DNA of 64,000 bases from SG8-41 sp963699525 (GTDB lineage Bacteria; Pseudomonadota; Gammaproteobacteria; Burkholderiales; SG8-41): assembly GCA_963699525.1 (NCBI GenBank), contig CAVOUI010000012.1:1-64000 (forward strand). The letters run 5' to 3'. Under the pieces are notes generated by a model. The model was not told the origin of the DNA. It did not search any database and saw only the letters and a list, made by a program, of their open reading frames with translations. The translations under genes were made by a program, and so were the position numbers. Positions 1-7,321 of the stretch are shown one piece after another (position 1 is the first letter of the stretch; each line of letters opens with the position of its first letter).

Positions 1-2
1 CC

Positions 3-164
3 CGCGCGATCTTCCGCTCGAAGTTGTGGGACCCAGAGCGGCACATCGAGCGCGCGAGCCTGCCGAGCCTCGGCACGATCATCTCCGACATCACCCACGC
101 GCGGTTCGACGGCCAGGAGTACGACAAGGGCCTCTATGAGCGCTTGAGGGGGACGCTCTACTGA
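3..164 (+). CDS. C-terminal end of a pyridoxamine 5'-phosphate oxidase (PPOX)-family FMN protein, partial
   Basis: Only the last 53 codons are in the window. They read in frame to a TGA at 162-164 and include a KLWDPERH motif followed by LPSLGTIISD and a terminal RLRGTLY. This pattern resembles the C-terminus of stand-alone PPOX-type flavoproteins of about 200 residues, which bind FMN and often act as flavin reductases or stress proteins. No catalytic region is visible, so the family call is from memory of the tail pattern only. The next gene probably overlaps its stop. Confidence 0.45.
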   Translation, partial: RAIFRSKLWDPERHIERASLPSLGTIISDITHARFDGQEYDKGLYERLRGTLY

Positions 165-229
165 TAGCCCGCGAGGAATCAGCCGCCGGCGAGCCGCGGC
201 GGTATCCGTACTGGCGCCGCAACCAGCGG

Positions 230-1417
230 GTGCTTCCGGTCGCGAACCTCCTGTGCGGTCTCGGGTTCAACCTGTCGTGGCCGTTCGTGCCGCTGATGGT
301 GCGCGGTCTGGGCGTGCGCGAGAACCTGGAGACGTGGGTCGGCGCCATGCTCCTCGTGTTCTACCTCGTCAGCACCGTCGCGAACCCGATCTGGGGCGGC
401 ATCGCCGATCATTACGGGCGCAAGCCGATGGTGCTGCGTGCGATGCTGGGCATGGGCGTGTCGATGCTGCTGGTCCCGTTCGCGCCCACGCCACTGTGGT
501 TCGCCGGGCTCATCATGGTGGTCGCGGTCTTCAACGGCTTCACGCCGGCGGGCGTCGCGCTGCTGGTGGCGAACACTCCGCCGGGGCGCATCGGCCGCGC
601 GGTGGCCTGGGCCCAGACCGGGGGTCTGGTGGGACAGGCGCTGGGGCCCGCTGTCGGCGCGGCGCTGGCCGCGTGGGTCGACCGGCAGCACGCTCTCTAC
701 TGGATCAGCGGGGGCCTGATGCTGAGCGGCGGCATCCTGGTCACGCTCTTCGTGCGCGAGGTGAGGCACCTCGCGCCCGGCCCGTGGCGCCCGCGGCTGC
801 TCGGCAGCCTGCGCGAGCTCGCGGGTGTGCCGCGCATCGTTCCGCTGTTCGTGCTCGCGTTTCTCTTCTCCATCATGTGGCACGGCAGCATCATCAACAT
901 CAGCGTCTTCGTGCTGCAACTCCTGGAAGCCACTGGCGCGGACGCTGGCGGCGAGGCGTTTTGGGTGGGCGCCGCGGCGGTGGCGCTCGCGGTCTCCATG
1001 CTGGTCGCGACACCGGTGTGGGGGCGGGTGATCGATCGCATCGGCTCGGCGCGGGTGCTGGCGTTCGCGGCCGCGGCGAGCGCCGTTACCCATCTGCCAC
1101 TGCTCGTTCTGGAGACGCCTCTGCAGCTCGTGCTGGCGCGGATCGCGTTCGGGCTGACCGCGGCGGGCCTGCAGACCGCGCTCTTCCACCTGCTGCGCGC
1201 GCACGCGCCGCCGGGCATGGATGCGCGCGCGATCGCGTATGCGACCGCGTTCCAGTTCCTGGCGATGGGGGTCGCGCCGTTCCTCGCGGGACTCATCGGC
1301 CCCGCGTTCGGGATGCGTGCCTACTTCGCAGTGACGATCGTCGCCATGATCGGCGGCCTCGCACTGTGGCTGCACGTCCCCAAAAACCCCGCATCCAAGT
1401 CGAATCGATCCGCGTAA
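230..1417 (+). CDS. MFS transporter
   Basis: A hydrophobic protein of about 395 residues with roughly twelve membrane segments. The loop between segments 2 and 3 carries the MFS signature G-x-x-(A)-D-x-x-G-R-K (GGIADHYGRKPMVLR), which supports a major facilitator exporter or uptake permease in the inner membrane; the substrate cannot be inferred. GTG at 230 is the first ordinary start, but in-frame codons upstream (RRYPYWRRNQR) look like a genuine cytoplasmic N-terminus. The only start-like codon there is CTG at 161, overlapping the stop of the preceding gene, so the true start may be non-canonical or hidden by an indel. Its last ~150 bp recur near 5.3 kb. Confidence 0.8.
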   Translation: MLPVANLLCGLGFNLSWPFVPLMVRGLGVRENLETWVGAMLLVFYLVSTVANPIWGGIADHYGRKPMVLRAMLGMGVSMLLVPFAPTPLWFAGLIMVVAVFNGFTPAGVALLVANTPPGRIGRAVAWAQTGGLVGQALGPAVGAALAAWVDRQHALYWISGGLMLSGGILVTLFVREVRHLAPGPWRPRLLGSLRELAGVPRIVPLFVLAFLFSIMWHGSIINISVFVLQLLEATGADAGGEAFWVGAAAVALAVSMLVATPVWGRVIDRIGSARVLAFAAAASAVTHLPLLVLETPLQLVLARIAFGLTAAGLQTALFHLLRAHAPPGMDARAIAYATAFQFLAMGVAPFLAGLIGPAFGMRAYFAVTIVAMIGGLALWLHVPKNPASKSNRSA

Positions 1418-1437
1418 TAGGAAGCGAGGACAAGCGC

Positions 1438-2073
1438 ATGGCGAAATTTCAAGACCAAACCGTTCGCATTCATCCGCTGGTCGTAAGAATCACCCATTGG
1501 ATCAATGCGTTCGCGATCTTCATTATGATCGCCTCGGGCTGGCGTATCTATAATGCGTCGCCGCTGTTCGGCTTCAAGTTTCCCAGGGACTGGACGCTGG
1601 GCGGCTGGCTGGCCGGGGCGCTGCAGTGGCATTTCGCGGCGATGTGGCTGGTTGCCGCGAGCGGCCTGGTCTACCTCACTTACGGCATCCTGTCCGGCCA
1701 TTTCCGCCGGAAGCTGCTGCCGGTCACGCCAGCGGCGGTCGGGCGCGACCTCGCGGCCGCATTGCGCGGCAGGCTCGCGCACGGTGATCTGCGGGTCTAC
1801 AACGCCGCGCAGCGCGCGGCGTATCTGGGCGCCATCGTGATCGGCATCGTCATGGTCCTCTCGGGGCTCGTGCTCTGGAAGCCCGTGCAGTTCTACACGC
1901 TGGGCCTGTTCATGGGCGACTACGAAGGCGCTCGCTACGTGCATTTCTTCGCGATGGCGGCGCTGGTGCTGTTTGTGATCGTCCACGTGGTCATGGCCGT
2001 GCTCGTCCCGCGCACCCTGCCGACCATGTTCACCGGCCGCGTCCGCGTTCCGGACACGGCCAGGAGCGACTGA
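1438..2073 (+). CDS. Cytochrome b561/Ni-Fe-hydrogenase b-type membrane subunit
   Basis: A 211-residue protein with four predicted membrane segments. His12 and His20 in the first segment and further histidines near the last one (YVHFFAM, IVHVVMA) fit a di-heme b-type cytochrome. Proteins of this family take quinone-level electrons to or from a periplasmic partner. The adjacent gene, starting 1 bp after this stop, encodes a sulfite-oxidase-fold molybdenum enzyme, so the two very probably form a membrane-anchored oxidoreductase analogous to YedYZ/MsrPQ. The ATG at 1438 follows a GAGGA-like ribosome site and precedes the first membrane segment by about ten residues. Confidence 0.82.
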   Translation: MAKFQDQTVRIHPLVVRITHWINAFAIFIMIASGWRIYNASPLFGFKFPRDWTLGGWLAGALQWHFAAMWLVAASGLVYLTYGILSGHFRRKLLPVTPAAVGRDLAAALRGRLAHGDLRVYNAAQRAAYLGAIVIGIVMVLSGLVLWKPVQFYTLGLFMGDYEGARYVHFFAMAALVLFVIVHVVMAVLVPRTLPTMFTGRVRVPDTARSD

Positions 2074-2074
2074 C

Positions 2075-2839
2075 ATGAAGTGGCTCTTCGGCATGCGAGA
2101 GAGTCTCAAGGGCCAGTCCCGGCCGCAGATCGAGAAAATCGAGCGGCGGCTGTTCCTGCGGCAGGGATTGAGTCTCGGCGCGCTGGCGTTGCTTGGCGGC
2201 TGCGACGTGACGAACGCGGATTCGGTGCAGAAAGCACTGTGGGCGATGTCGCGCTGGAACGACCGGGTGCAGGGATGGATCTTCGATCCCAGCCGGCTCG
2301 CGCCCGAGTTTCCGGAAAGCGCGATCACGATGCCGTTCCCGTTCAACGCCTTCTACGGCATGGACGAAGCGCCGTCGGTCGACGCGGCAAGCTACAGGCT
2401 CGAGCTGGGTGGCCTCGTGCGCGACAAGAAACCCTGGACGCTGCCCGAGCTCTATGGGCTGCAGCCGCAGGTCTCGCAGGTCACGCGCCACATCTGCGTT
2501 GAAGGCTGGAGCGCGATCGGTAAGTGGAGCGGCGTGCGCTTCGGCGACTTTCTCAAGCGCATCGGGGCCGACCTCACGGCGAAGTACGTGGGGTTCAAAT
2601 GCGCGGACAAGTACTACACCAGTATCGACATGCCCACCGCGCTGCACCCGCAAACGCTGCTTGCCTTCCGATTCGCGGACCAGATTCTGCCGGTGCCGTT
2701 CGGCTTCCCGATGAAGCTGCGCATCCCGACCAAGCTCGGATTCAAGAACCCCAAGCACATCGTCGCGATCTTTGTGACGAACGAGTATCCGGGCGGCTAC
2801 TGGGAGGATCAGGGTTACAACTGGTTCAGCGGATCGTGA
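2075..2839 (+). CDS. Molybdopterin-dependent oxidoreductase, sulfite oxidase/YedY-like
   Basis: A 254-residue periplasmic enzyme of the oxidoreductase molybdopterin-binding family. Residues 24-31 (ERRLFLRQ) are a twin-arginine motif, followed by a hydrophobic stretch ending in LLGGC with Cys43 as a possible lipidation site, so it may be a Tat-exported lipoprotein. Cys141 in RHICVEGWSAIGKW is the expected molybdenum ligand. The C-terminus (KNPKHIVAIFVTNEYPGGYWEDQGYNWFSG) is typical of the family. It is co-transcribed with the upstream cytochrome b, its likely electron partner. The natural substrate (sulfite, methionine sulfoxide or another oxide) is not determinable. Confidence 0.85.
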   Translation: MKWLFGMRESLKGQSRPQIEKIERRLFLRQGLSLGALALLGGCDVTNADSVQKALWAMSRWNDRVQGWIFDPSRLAPEFPESAITMPFPFNAFYGMDEAPSVDAASYRLELGGLVRDKKPWTLPELYGLQPQVSQVTRHICVEGWSAIGKWSGVRFGDFLKRIGADLTAKYVGFKCADKYYTSIDMPTALHPQTLLAFRFADQILPVPFGFPMKLRIPTKLGFKNPKHIVAIFVTNEYPGGYWEDQGYNWFSGS

Positions 2840-2894
2840 CCCGGGGACAGCAGCCGCATTGCCGTATTTATTCAACCCTGAAAGGAAACCAAGC

Positions 2895-3140
2895 ATGAAA
2901 AAGCTGATGATTGCCGTGTTTGCAAGTTGCCTGTCGCTCGCCGCGGGCGGTGCCTTGGCCGCGGACATGACGAAGGACTCCATGGGGAAGGGTGATGCCA
3001 TGGCCAAGGACTCCATGAGCAAGGATTCGATGAGCAAGGACGCGATGAAAAAGCCCGCGAAGACGACCAGCACGAAGAAAGACGCCATGGCCACGGACAT
3101 GAACAAGGGCGGAATGGCGAAGGACGAGATGAAGAAATAG
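2895..3140 (+). CDS. Pentapeptide MXKDX-repeat protein, exported
   Basis: An 81-residue protein with a Sec signal peptide (Met1 to about Ala23, cleavage after GALA) followed by tandem MxKDx units such as DSMSK and DAMKK. The mature part is almost entirely Met, Lys, Asp and Ser and has no aromatic residues. It belongs to the small MXKDX family found mainly in Burkholderiales, of unknown function; metal binding through Met is a guess. ATG 2895 is chosen because the signal peptide starts there behind AAAGGAAA. A rho-independent terminator follows closely. Confidence 0.75.
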   Translation: MKKLMIAVFASCLSLAAGGALAADMTKDSMGKGDAMAKDSMSKDSMSKDAMKKPAKTTSTKKDAMATDMNKGGMAKDEMKK

Positions 3141-3162
3141 CGCAAAATCCTCCCTGCACTAC

Positions 3163-3185
3163 AACCCCGCTTCGGCGGGGTTTTA
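3163..3185 (+). terminator. Rho-independent terminator after the MXKDX gene
   Basis: A GC stem CCCCGC-TTCG-GCGGGG with a UUCG tetraloop is followed by TTTTAT. It sits 22 bp after the stop codon of the MXKDX protein. Confidence 0.85.
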
Positions 3186-3293
3186 TCTTCCCGGGCGGGA
3201 CCTGACCCCGTCGGCATCGCGATTTGCCCGGCTCCTCGATCGGGCGTAGCCTAATTCCCGTCTTACGTCCGCCATCCACCTAGGGGAGAGGTC

Positions 3294-4409
3294 ATGAAGA
3301 TCAGCCTACGTCGCCGCCAGTTCGTTCTCGCCGCCACCGGCGCGCTCGCGCAGTTCGGCCTGCCGCGCGTGCCGCTCGCCCAGTCGCAGCTCGCGAAACC
3401 GGGCTCCATTCCCACCGTGGACAGCCTCACCATCCGGGTGCTGACGGACAGCAGCTACGACACGCCCGCGCCCATGAAGAATAAGTGGGTCAATGTCACG
3501 CGCTCTCCGTTCATTTCGCGCGCCGACTACCGCAAGGCGCTGCACAACGAGTGGGGGTTGTCGCTCGCACTCGAGTCGCGCATCGGGACGGACACGCGCC
3601 GCCTCATGCTCGATTTCGGCTACACGCCGACCGCGCTCCTCAACAACATGGAACTCATGGGCGTGGACGGGAGCAAGATCGACGGACTGATCGTCAGTCA
3701 CGGCCACTACGATCATTTCGGCGGGCTGCTCGGATTCCTGGAGAAGTACCGCAGCAAGCTGCCCGCCGATCTCACGCTCTACGTCGGCGGCGAGGACAAT
3801 TTCTGCCTGCGCAAGACCGCGAGCGGATCGCCGGGTCACTTCGCCGACTGGGGCGTCCTCGACCGCAACGACCTGGAGAAATACCGCGTGAAGGTGGTCC
3901 CGTGCGAGCAGCCTACGGTGGTCATGGGCCACGCGTTCACGACCGGCACCATCAAGCGCACCAGCTTCGAGCGCGTGCTGCCGAACACCCAGGTCGAGTA
4001 CTTCAAGCGCAACAACGTGGGTTGCGATATTCCGGAAGCGAACGCGAAAGCGGGGGGCAAGCCGGTCGCGGACACGCACATCCACGAGCACGGCACCTGC
4101 TTCAACGTTCGGGATCGCGGCCTGGTCGTTATTTCGTCCTGCGGCCACGCCGGCATCGTCAACACGACGCGCCAGGCGATGGAAGTTTCGGGCGTCAGCA
4201 AGGTTCACGCCGCGATGGGCGGCTTCCACCTATTTCCGGCCGGCGAGGAGTACCTGCGTAATACCGTTACCGAAATGAACAAGCTTGACCCGGACGTGAT
4301 CATTCCCATGCATTGCTCGGGGCCGGGGCTGGTCGTTATCCTGCGCGAGCTGATACCCGACCGGCTGGTGACGTCCACCACGGGGACCGCGTTCCAGTTC
4401 GGGGCGTAA
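3294..4409 (+). CDS. Tat-exported metallo-beta-lactamase-fold hydrolase
   Basis: A 371-residue protein. An N-terminal RRRQFVLAATGAL segment is a Tat-like signal. The metal motif HGHYDH (His136, His138, Asp140, His141) is followed by further ligand candidates in SSCGHAG and PMHCSGPG. The overall pattern resembles the group that includes the dihydropterin/ribofuranosylaminobenzene phosphate synthase-like MBL proteins (cd07713 type). The substrate is unknown. ATG 3294 lies behind AGGGGAGAGG. The SCO gene begins directly at the base after its stop, suggesting co-translation. Confidence 0.8.
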   Translation: MKISLRRRQFVLAATGALAQFGLPRVPLAQSQLAKPGSIPTVDSLTIRVLTDSSYDTPAPMKNKWVNVTRSPFISRADYRKALHNEWGLSLALESRIGTDTRRLMLDFGYTPTALLNNMELMGVDGSKIDGLIVSHGHYDHFGGLLGFLEKYRSKLPADLTLYVGGEDNFCLRKTASGSPGHFADWGVLDRNDLEKYRVKVVPCEQPTVVMGHAFTTGTIKRTSFERVLPNTQVEYFKRNNVGCDIPEANAKAGGKPVADTHIHEHGTCFNVRDRGLVVISSCGHAGIVNTTRQAMEVSGVSKVHAAMGGFHLFPAGEEYLRNTVTEMNKLDPDVIIPMHCSGPGLVVILRELIPDRLVTSTTGTAFQFGA

Positions 4410-5060
4410 GTGGCGTTCCGGGCGGCGCTGAAGGGCTGGCGCCTGCCTGCGCTCATCGCGGCCATTCTATTGGCGGCGGGCGCTGCCTACCTCCAGTTTC
4501 GGCAATCGCCGCCGGTTGAGAACAGGCGCGCGGACGCAGCGCGGATGATGAACGAGCTCATGACCGGAAAGTCGCCGGTCGGGGGTCCGTTCACGCTGAC
4601 CGATCCGGACGGCCGGCGCACCAGCTTGTCGGATTTCCGGGGCAAGCTGGTGCTACTTTACTTCGGATACACCTTTTGCCCCGACGTCTGTCCCACCGAC
4701 TTGCTGGCGATCGGGCTGGCCATCCGGTCCCTGGGAACCGGCGGCGAGGAGGTGCAGCCGCTGTTCGTCACGCTCGACCCCGGGCGCGACACGCGCGAAG
4801 TCCTGCGCGCCTACGCCCCCAGCTTCCATCCGCGCTTCGTTTCGTTGAGCGGCACCGAGGACGAAATCCGGCGGGTGGCGACATCGTACAAGGTGTTCTA
4901 CGAGAAGGTGACGCCGCCGGGCGTGAACACCTACCTCATCGACCACTCCGCGTATGTTTTCCTGCTCGACCGCGAGGGCCGGTTTATCACCCTGTTTCCG
5001 CCCGGCACGCCGCATGAGCGAATGGTGGTGATGGTGCGCGAACAGCTATCGGCCAGATAA
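4410..5060 (+). CDS. SCO1/SenC/PrrC family copper chaperone
   Basis: A 216-residue protein with one N-terminal membrane segment (about residues 12-29) and a thioredoxin-like domain. It has the CxxxC copper motif (Cys90, Cys94 in TFCPDVCPTD) and the distal His179 in LIDHSAY, the three copper ligands of SCO proteins. Such proteins help load Cu into cytochrome oxidase or act in thiol redox homeostasis on the periplasmic face. GTG 4410 abuts the stop of the MBL-fold gene. No cytochrome oxidase genes are in the window. Confidence 0.85.
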   Translation: MAFRAALKGWRLPALIAAILLAAGAAYLQFRQSPPVENRRADAARMMNELMTGKSPVGGPFTLTDPDGRRTSLSDFRGKLVLLYFGYTFCPDVCPTDLLAIGLAIRSLGTGGEEVQPLFVTLDPGRDTREVLRAYAPSFHPRFVSLSGTEDEIRRVATSYKVFYEKVTPPGVNTYLIDHSAYVFLLDREGRFITLFPPGTPHERMVVMVREQLSAR

Positions 5061-5068
5061 AGAGGTCT

Positions 5069-5214
5069 TCAGCCCGCCGCGACGGGCTTCAGTCGCTTTC
5101 GCAGCTCCCGGTAGCGCTCGCCGACATCGTCACCGAACAGCAGATCGGCCGCGTCCGGAACTGCTGCGAAGACCGCTGCCCAGTCATCCGGCTTGAGGAG
5201 ACGGCCAGCGCGCG
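5069..5214 (-). pseudogene. Truncated duplicate of a hemerythrin gene (3' end only)
   Basis: The reverse strand encodes the last ~47 codons of a hemerythrin-like protein, including RLLKPDDWAAV and ERYRELRKRLKP, and keeps its stop codon. It is roughly 88% identical by eye to the end of the intact gene at 9908-10459. The copy stops abruptly at a GCGCGC tract where an MFS fragment of opposite sense begins. Confidence 0.75.
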
Positions 5215-5396
5215 CCATCGCTTATGCGACGGCGTTCCAATTCCTGGCGATGGGGGTCGCGCCGTTCCTGGCGGGACTCATCGGTCCCGCGTTCGGGATG
5301 CGCGCCTACTTCGCGGTGACGATCGTCGCCATGATCGGCGGCCTCGCGCTGTGGCTGCGCACCGCGCGTCGCGGAGGAAGATTAGGGGCAGGCTAA
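5211..5396 (+). pseudogene. Truncated duplicate of an MFS transporter gene (3' end only)
   Basis: About 150 bp match the 3' end of the MFS gene at 230-1417 at over 90% by eye, encoding AIAYATAFQFLAMG and the following two membrane segments. It then ends with a different tail (RTARRGGRLGAG) and a stop. No promoter, ribosome site or 5' portion is present, so it is a gene relic fused to the hemerythrin relic. Confidence 0.75.
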
Positions 5397-5416
5397 CAGG
5401 GTCGAGAGGAAGGGAT

Positions 5417-5443
5417 TGTCATTCCCGCACAGGCGGGAATCCA
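5417..5443. repeat. Short palindromic intergenic repeat (ATTCCCGC/GCGGGAAT hairpin)
   Basis: ATTCCCGC-ACA-GGCGGGAAT forms an 8-bp hairpin between the MFS relic and the convergent ankyrin gene. A sister copy with GTTCCCGC/GCGGGAAC lies at about 9868. These resemble widely dispersed small palindromic repeats of proteobacteria. Confidence 0.6.
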
Positions 5444-5449
5444 GCGAAT

Positions 5450-7000
5450 TCAGCGCCGCGTTGCGCCACGCTTTTCCGCAGCCTCCCGAATGTAGGCCGC
5501 CAGGTTCTGGTGGCCGCGTCCCATCGCCAGATCCGCCGCGGTCTGTCCCGAATCCTTCATTGTGCTGGACGGGTCCGCACCTGCCTGCAGCAGAAGGCGT
5601 ACCACGTCCTCGTTTCCCACGAATGCGGCGCGCATGAGGGGCGTATATCCGTTCTTCATCGGGATATTGGCGTCCGCCTTCAACGCGATCAGCGTGCGCA
5701 TCATTGCCGTGTCCCCATTGAACGAGGCAACAAAGAGCGGGGTGCGTCCTTCCAGGTCCCGCGGATTGATGTTCGCGCCGCGCGCCGCAAGCGCCCTGAC
5801 CATTTCGACGTTTCCCTTGTTCGCCGCGATCGCCAGTGCCGTCTGACCGGGCCCGTCGGCCGCCTCGATGTTCGCCCCGAGCTTCACCAGGATGATGACT
5901 GATTCCAGATTCTCGAGATCCGCGGCGAGCGTCAGGGCCGTGTCGCCGAGGTTGTCCTTTGTGTCGAGCGATACTCCGAGCGCCATCAATTCCCTCACCA
6001 TGTCCTGGATTACGGCGCCGGTCGACACCCACTTGCCTCCCTGGGTCATGATGTAGGAAAAGTCCGGGGCGCTGGCCTGGGCGAGCGCCAGGTATCGCGC
6101 GGCCTGCTCTGGCGCCTTGTGCTTCAGTTCAGCCCACTTTGCATAGCGTGCCGCCGCCAGCACGTATCGCGCCTGGCCGTAATTCATGATCGCGAGCGCT
6201 TTTTCCGCTTCGACGATGGCCGCGTCCGGCTGGCCCCGGATACACAGCAGGAAAAACGCGTAGTTGCCATGCCAAAAGGCCTCTCCGGGATCCAGAGCAA
6301 TCAGCGCCTGATATTCCTTGTCGGCCGCGTCGAGCTTGCGTTGCTTGATATAGATTTCAACAAGCTTCTGGTGCGCGTTGCGAACAACGCGCTTGGGTGG
6401 AGCCACCATGGCTCCGTGTTGGGGCAATGCCATCTGCGCGCGGGATTCTGCTTCCGACCATCGCTTCAGGTCCATGAGCGCATCGGCCCAATTGAGGTGC
6501 AGCCAGGGGTTGCCGGTGCCGATCGCCTCGGCTTTCTCCAGGGCCTCCAGAGCTTCTTTCGGGCGGTAGCCGAGAAAGTGCACGTGACCGAGGAGGATGT
6601 ATGCGTCCGCTGAGTCGGGTTGCACATCGAGCGCCGATCGCAGCTCCCGTTCAGCATTCCTAAGGGCCCCGTGCCGGAAATTGCGAAAATCGATATGGCC
6701 CGCCCTGATGTGGAAGCGGGCCAATTCGATCCGCGCCTCCACGTTCTTCGGGTTGACTCCCAGCACACGGTGCAGATTGTCGGTTACCTTATTGAGCAGT
6801 TCGTCGTTCCCTTCGTCCAGCCACTCCCTGGCCTGCGATACCAGCTTGTCCTGATCTTCGAGCACCTGCTGCCTGTAGCTCTTCACCGACACGGTTGCCC
6901 GAGCCGCCTTCTCCTTCTGCGACCATTGGAGATAGAAATTGCCGCCGGCGAAGCTGCCAACAAGTATCAGCGCGGAAAGCAGGATCAACGTGCGGTTCAT
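5450..7000 (-). CDS. Membrane-anchored TPR and ankyrin-repeat protein
   Basis: A 516-residue protein. Residues 5-25 form a single membrane anchor. Residues about 40-315 contain TPR-like helical pairs (for example LGVNPKNVEARIELARFHIRAG and LDVQPDSADAYILLG). Residues about 345-505 hold five ankyrin repeats with the usual G-x-T-(A/P)-L-x-x-A core (GDTALTLAA, GQTALAIAANKGN, GRTPLFVASFNGD, GYTPLMRAAFVGN). It is a protein-interaction scaffold facing periplasm or cytoplasm, with no enzymatic motif. It is divergent from the C13 peptidase gene across a 321-bp gap, so the two may share regulation. Confidence 0.8.
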   Translation of the reverse strand: MNRTLILLSALILVGSFAGGNFYLQWSQKEKAARATVSVKSYRQQVLEDQDKLVSQAREWLDEGNDELLNKVTDNLHRVLGVNPKNVEARIELARFHIRAGHIDFRNFRHGALRNAERELRSALDVQPDSADAYILLGHVHFLGYRPKEALEALEKAEAIGTGNPWLHLNWADALMDLKRWSEAESRAQMALPQHGAMVAPPKRVVRNAHQKLVEIYIKQRKLDAADKEYQALIALDPGEAFWHGNYAFFLLCIRGQPDAAIVEAEKALAIMNYGQARYVLAAARYAKWAELKHKAPEQAARYLALAQASAPDFSYIMTQGGKWVSTGAVIQDMVRELMALGVSLDTKDNLGDTALTLAADLENLESVIILVKLGANIEAADGPGQTALAIAANKGNVEMVRALAARGANINPRDLEGRTPLFVASFNGDTAMMRTLIALKADANIPMKNGYTPLMRAAFVGNEDVVRLLLQAGADPSSTMKDSGQTAADLAMGRGHQNLAAYIREAAEKRGATRR

Positions 7001-7321
7001 GGTTTCTCCTCAGGGAACACAGTATAGCTACTGCATTCCTTTCTGGAACGTGAGCTGTCCACGTTTTCGCGCCGCGACTCGTTGAATGACGCTGTCTTAG
7101 CAACGCTCGACGTGTTGTTCCACAGTCACAGGTCACCGGGCACTGGTCACAGACGAGCGGTCCGATGTGGCCAGTTCCGCAGAGTCATTTCGAAAAACAG
7201 CGGTTTCTGAAGGCGTTGCGTTAATTCGACACAGCGCTTTAGGCCCGTCTGCGGCACCATTCAGATCGCGCGATTTGAACTCTGCCGGTAGAACGTAAGC
7301 GAGATTCGCGGGAGCGTGACC
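7001..7321. other. Divergent intergenic region between ankyrin and C13 peptidase genes
   Basis: The region holds the start regions of two divergent genes. I see no convincing coding signal, hairpin terminator or known operator. It is less GC-rich than the neighbouring genes, as expected for promoters, but I cannot name -35/-10 elements with confidence. Confidence 0.4.
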
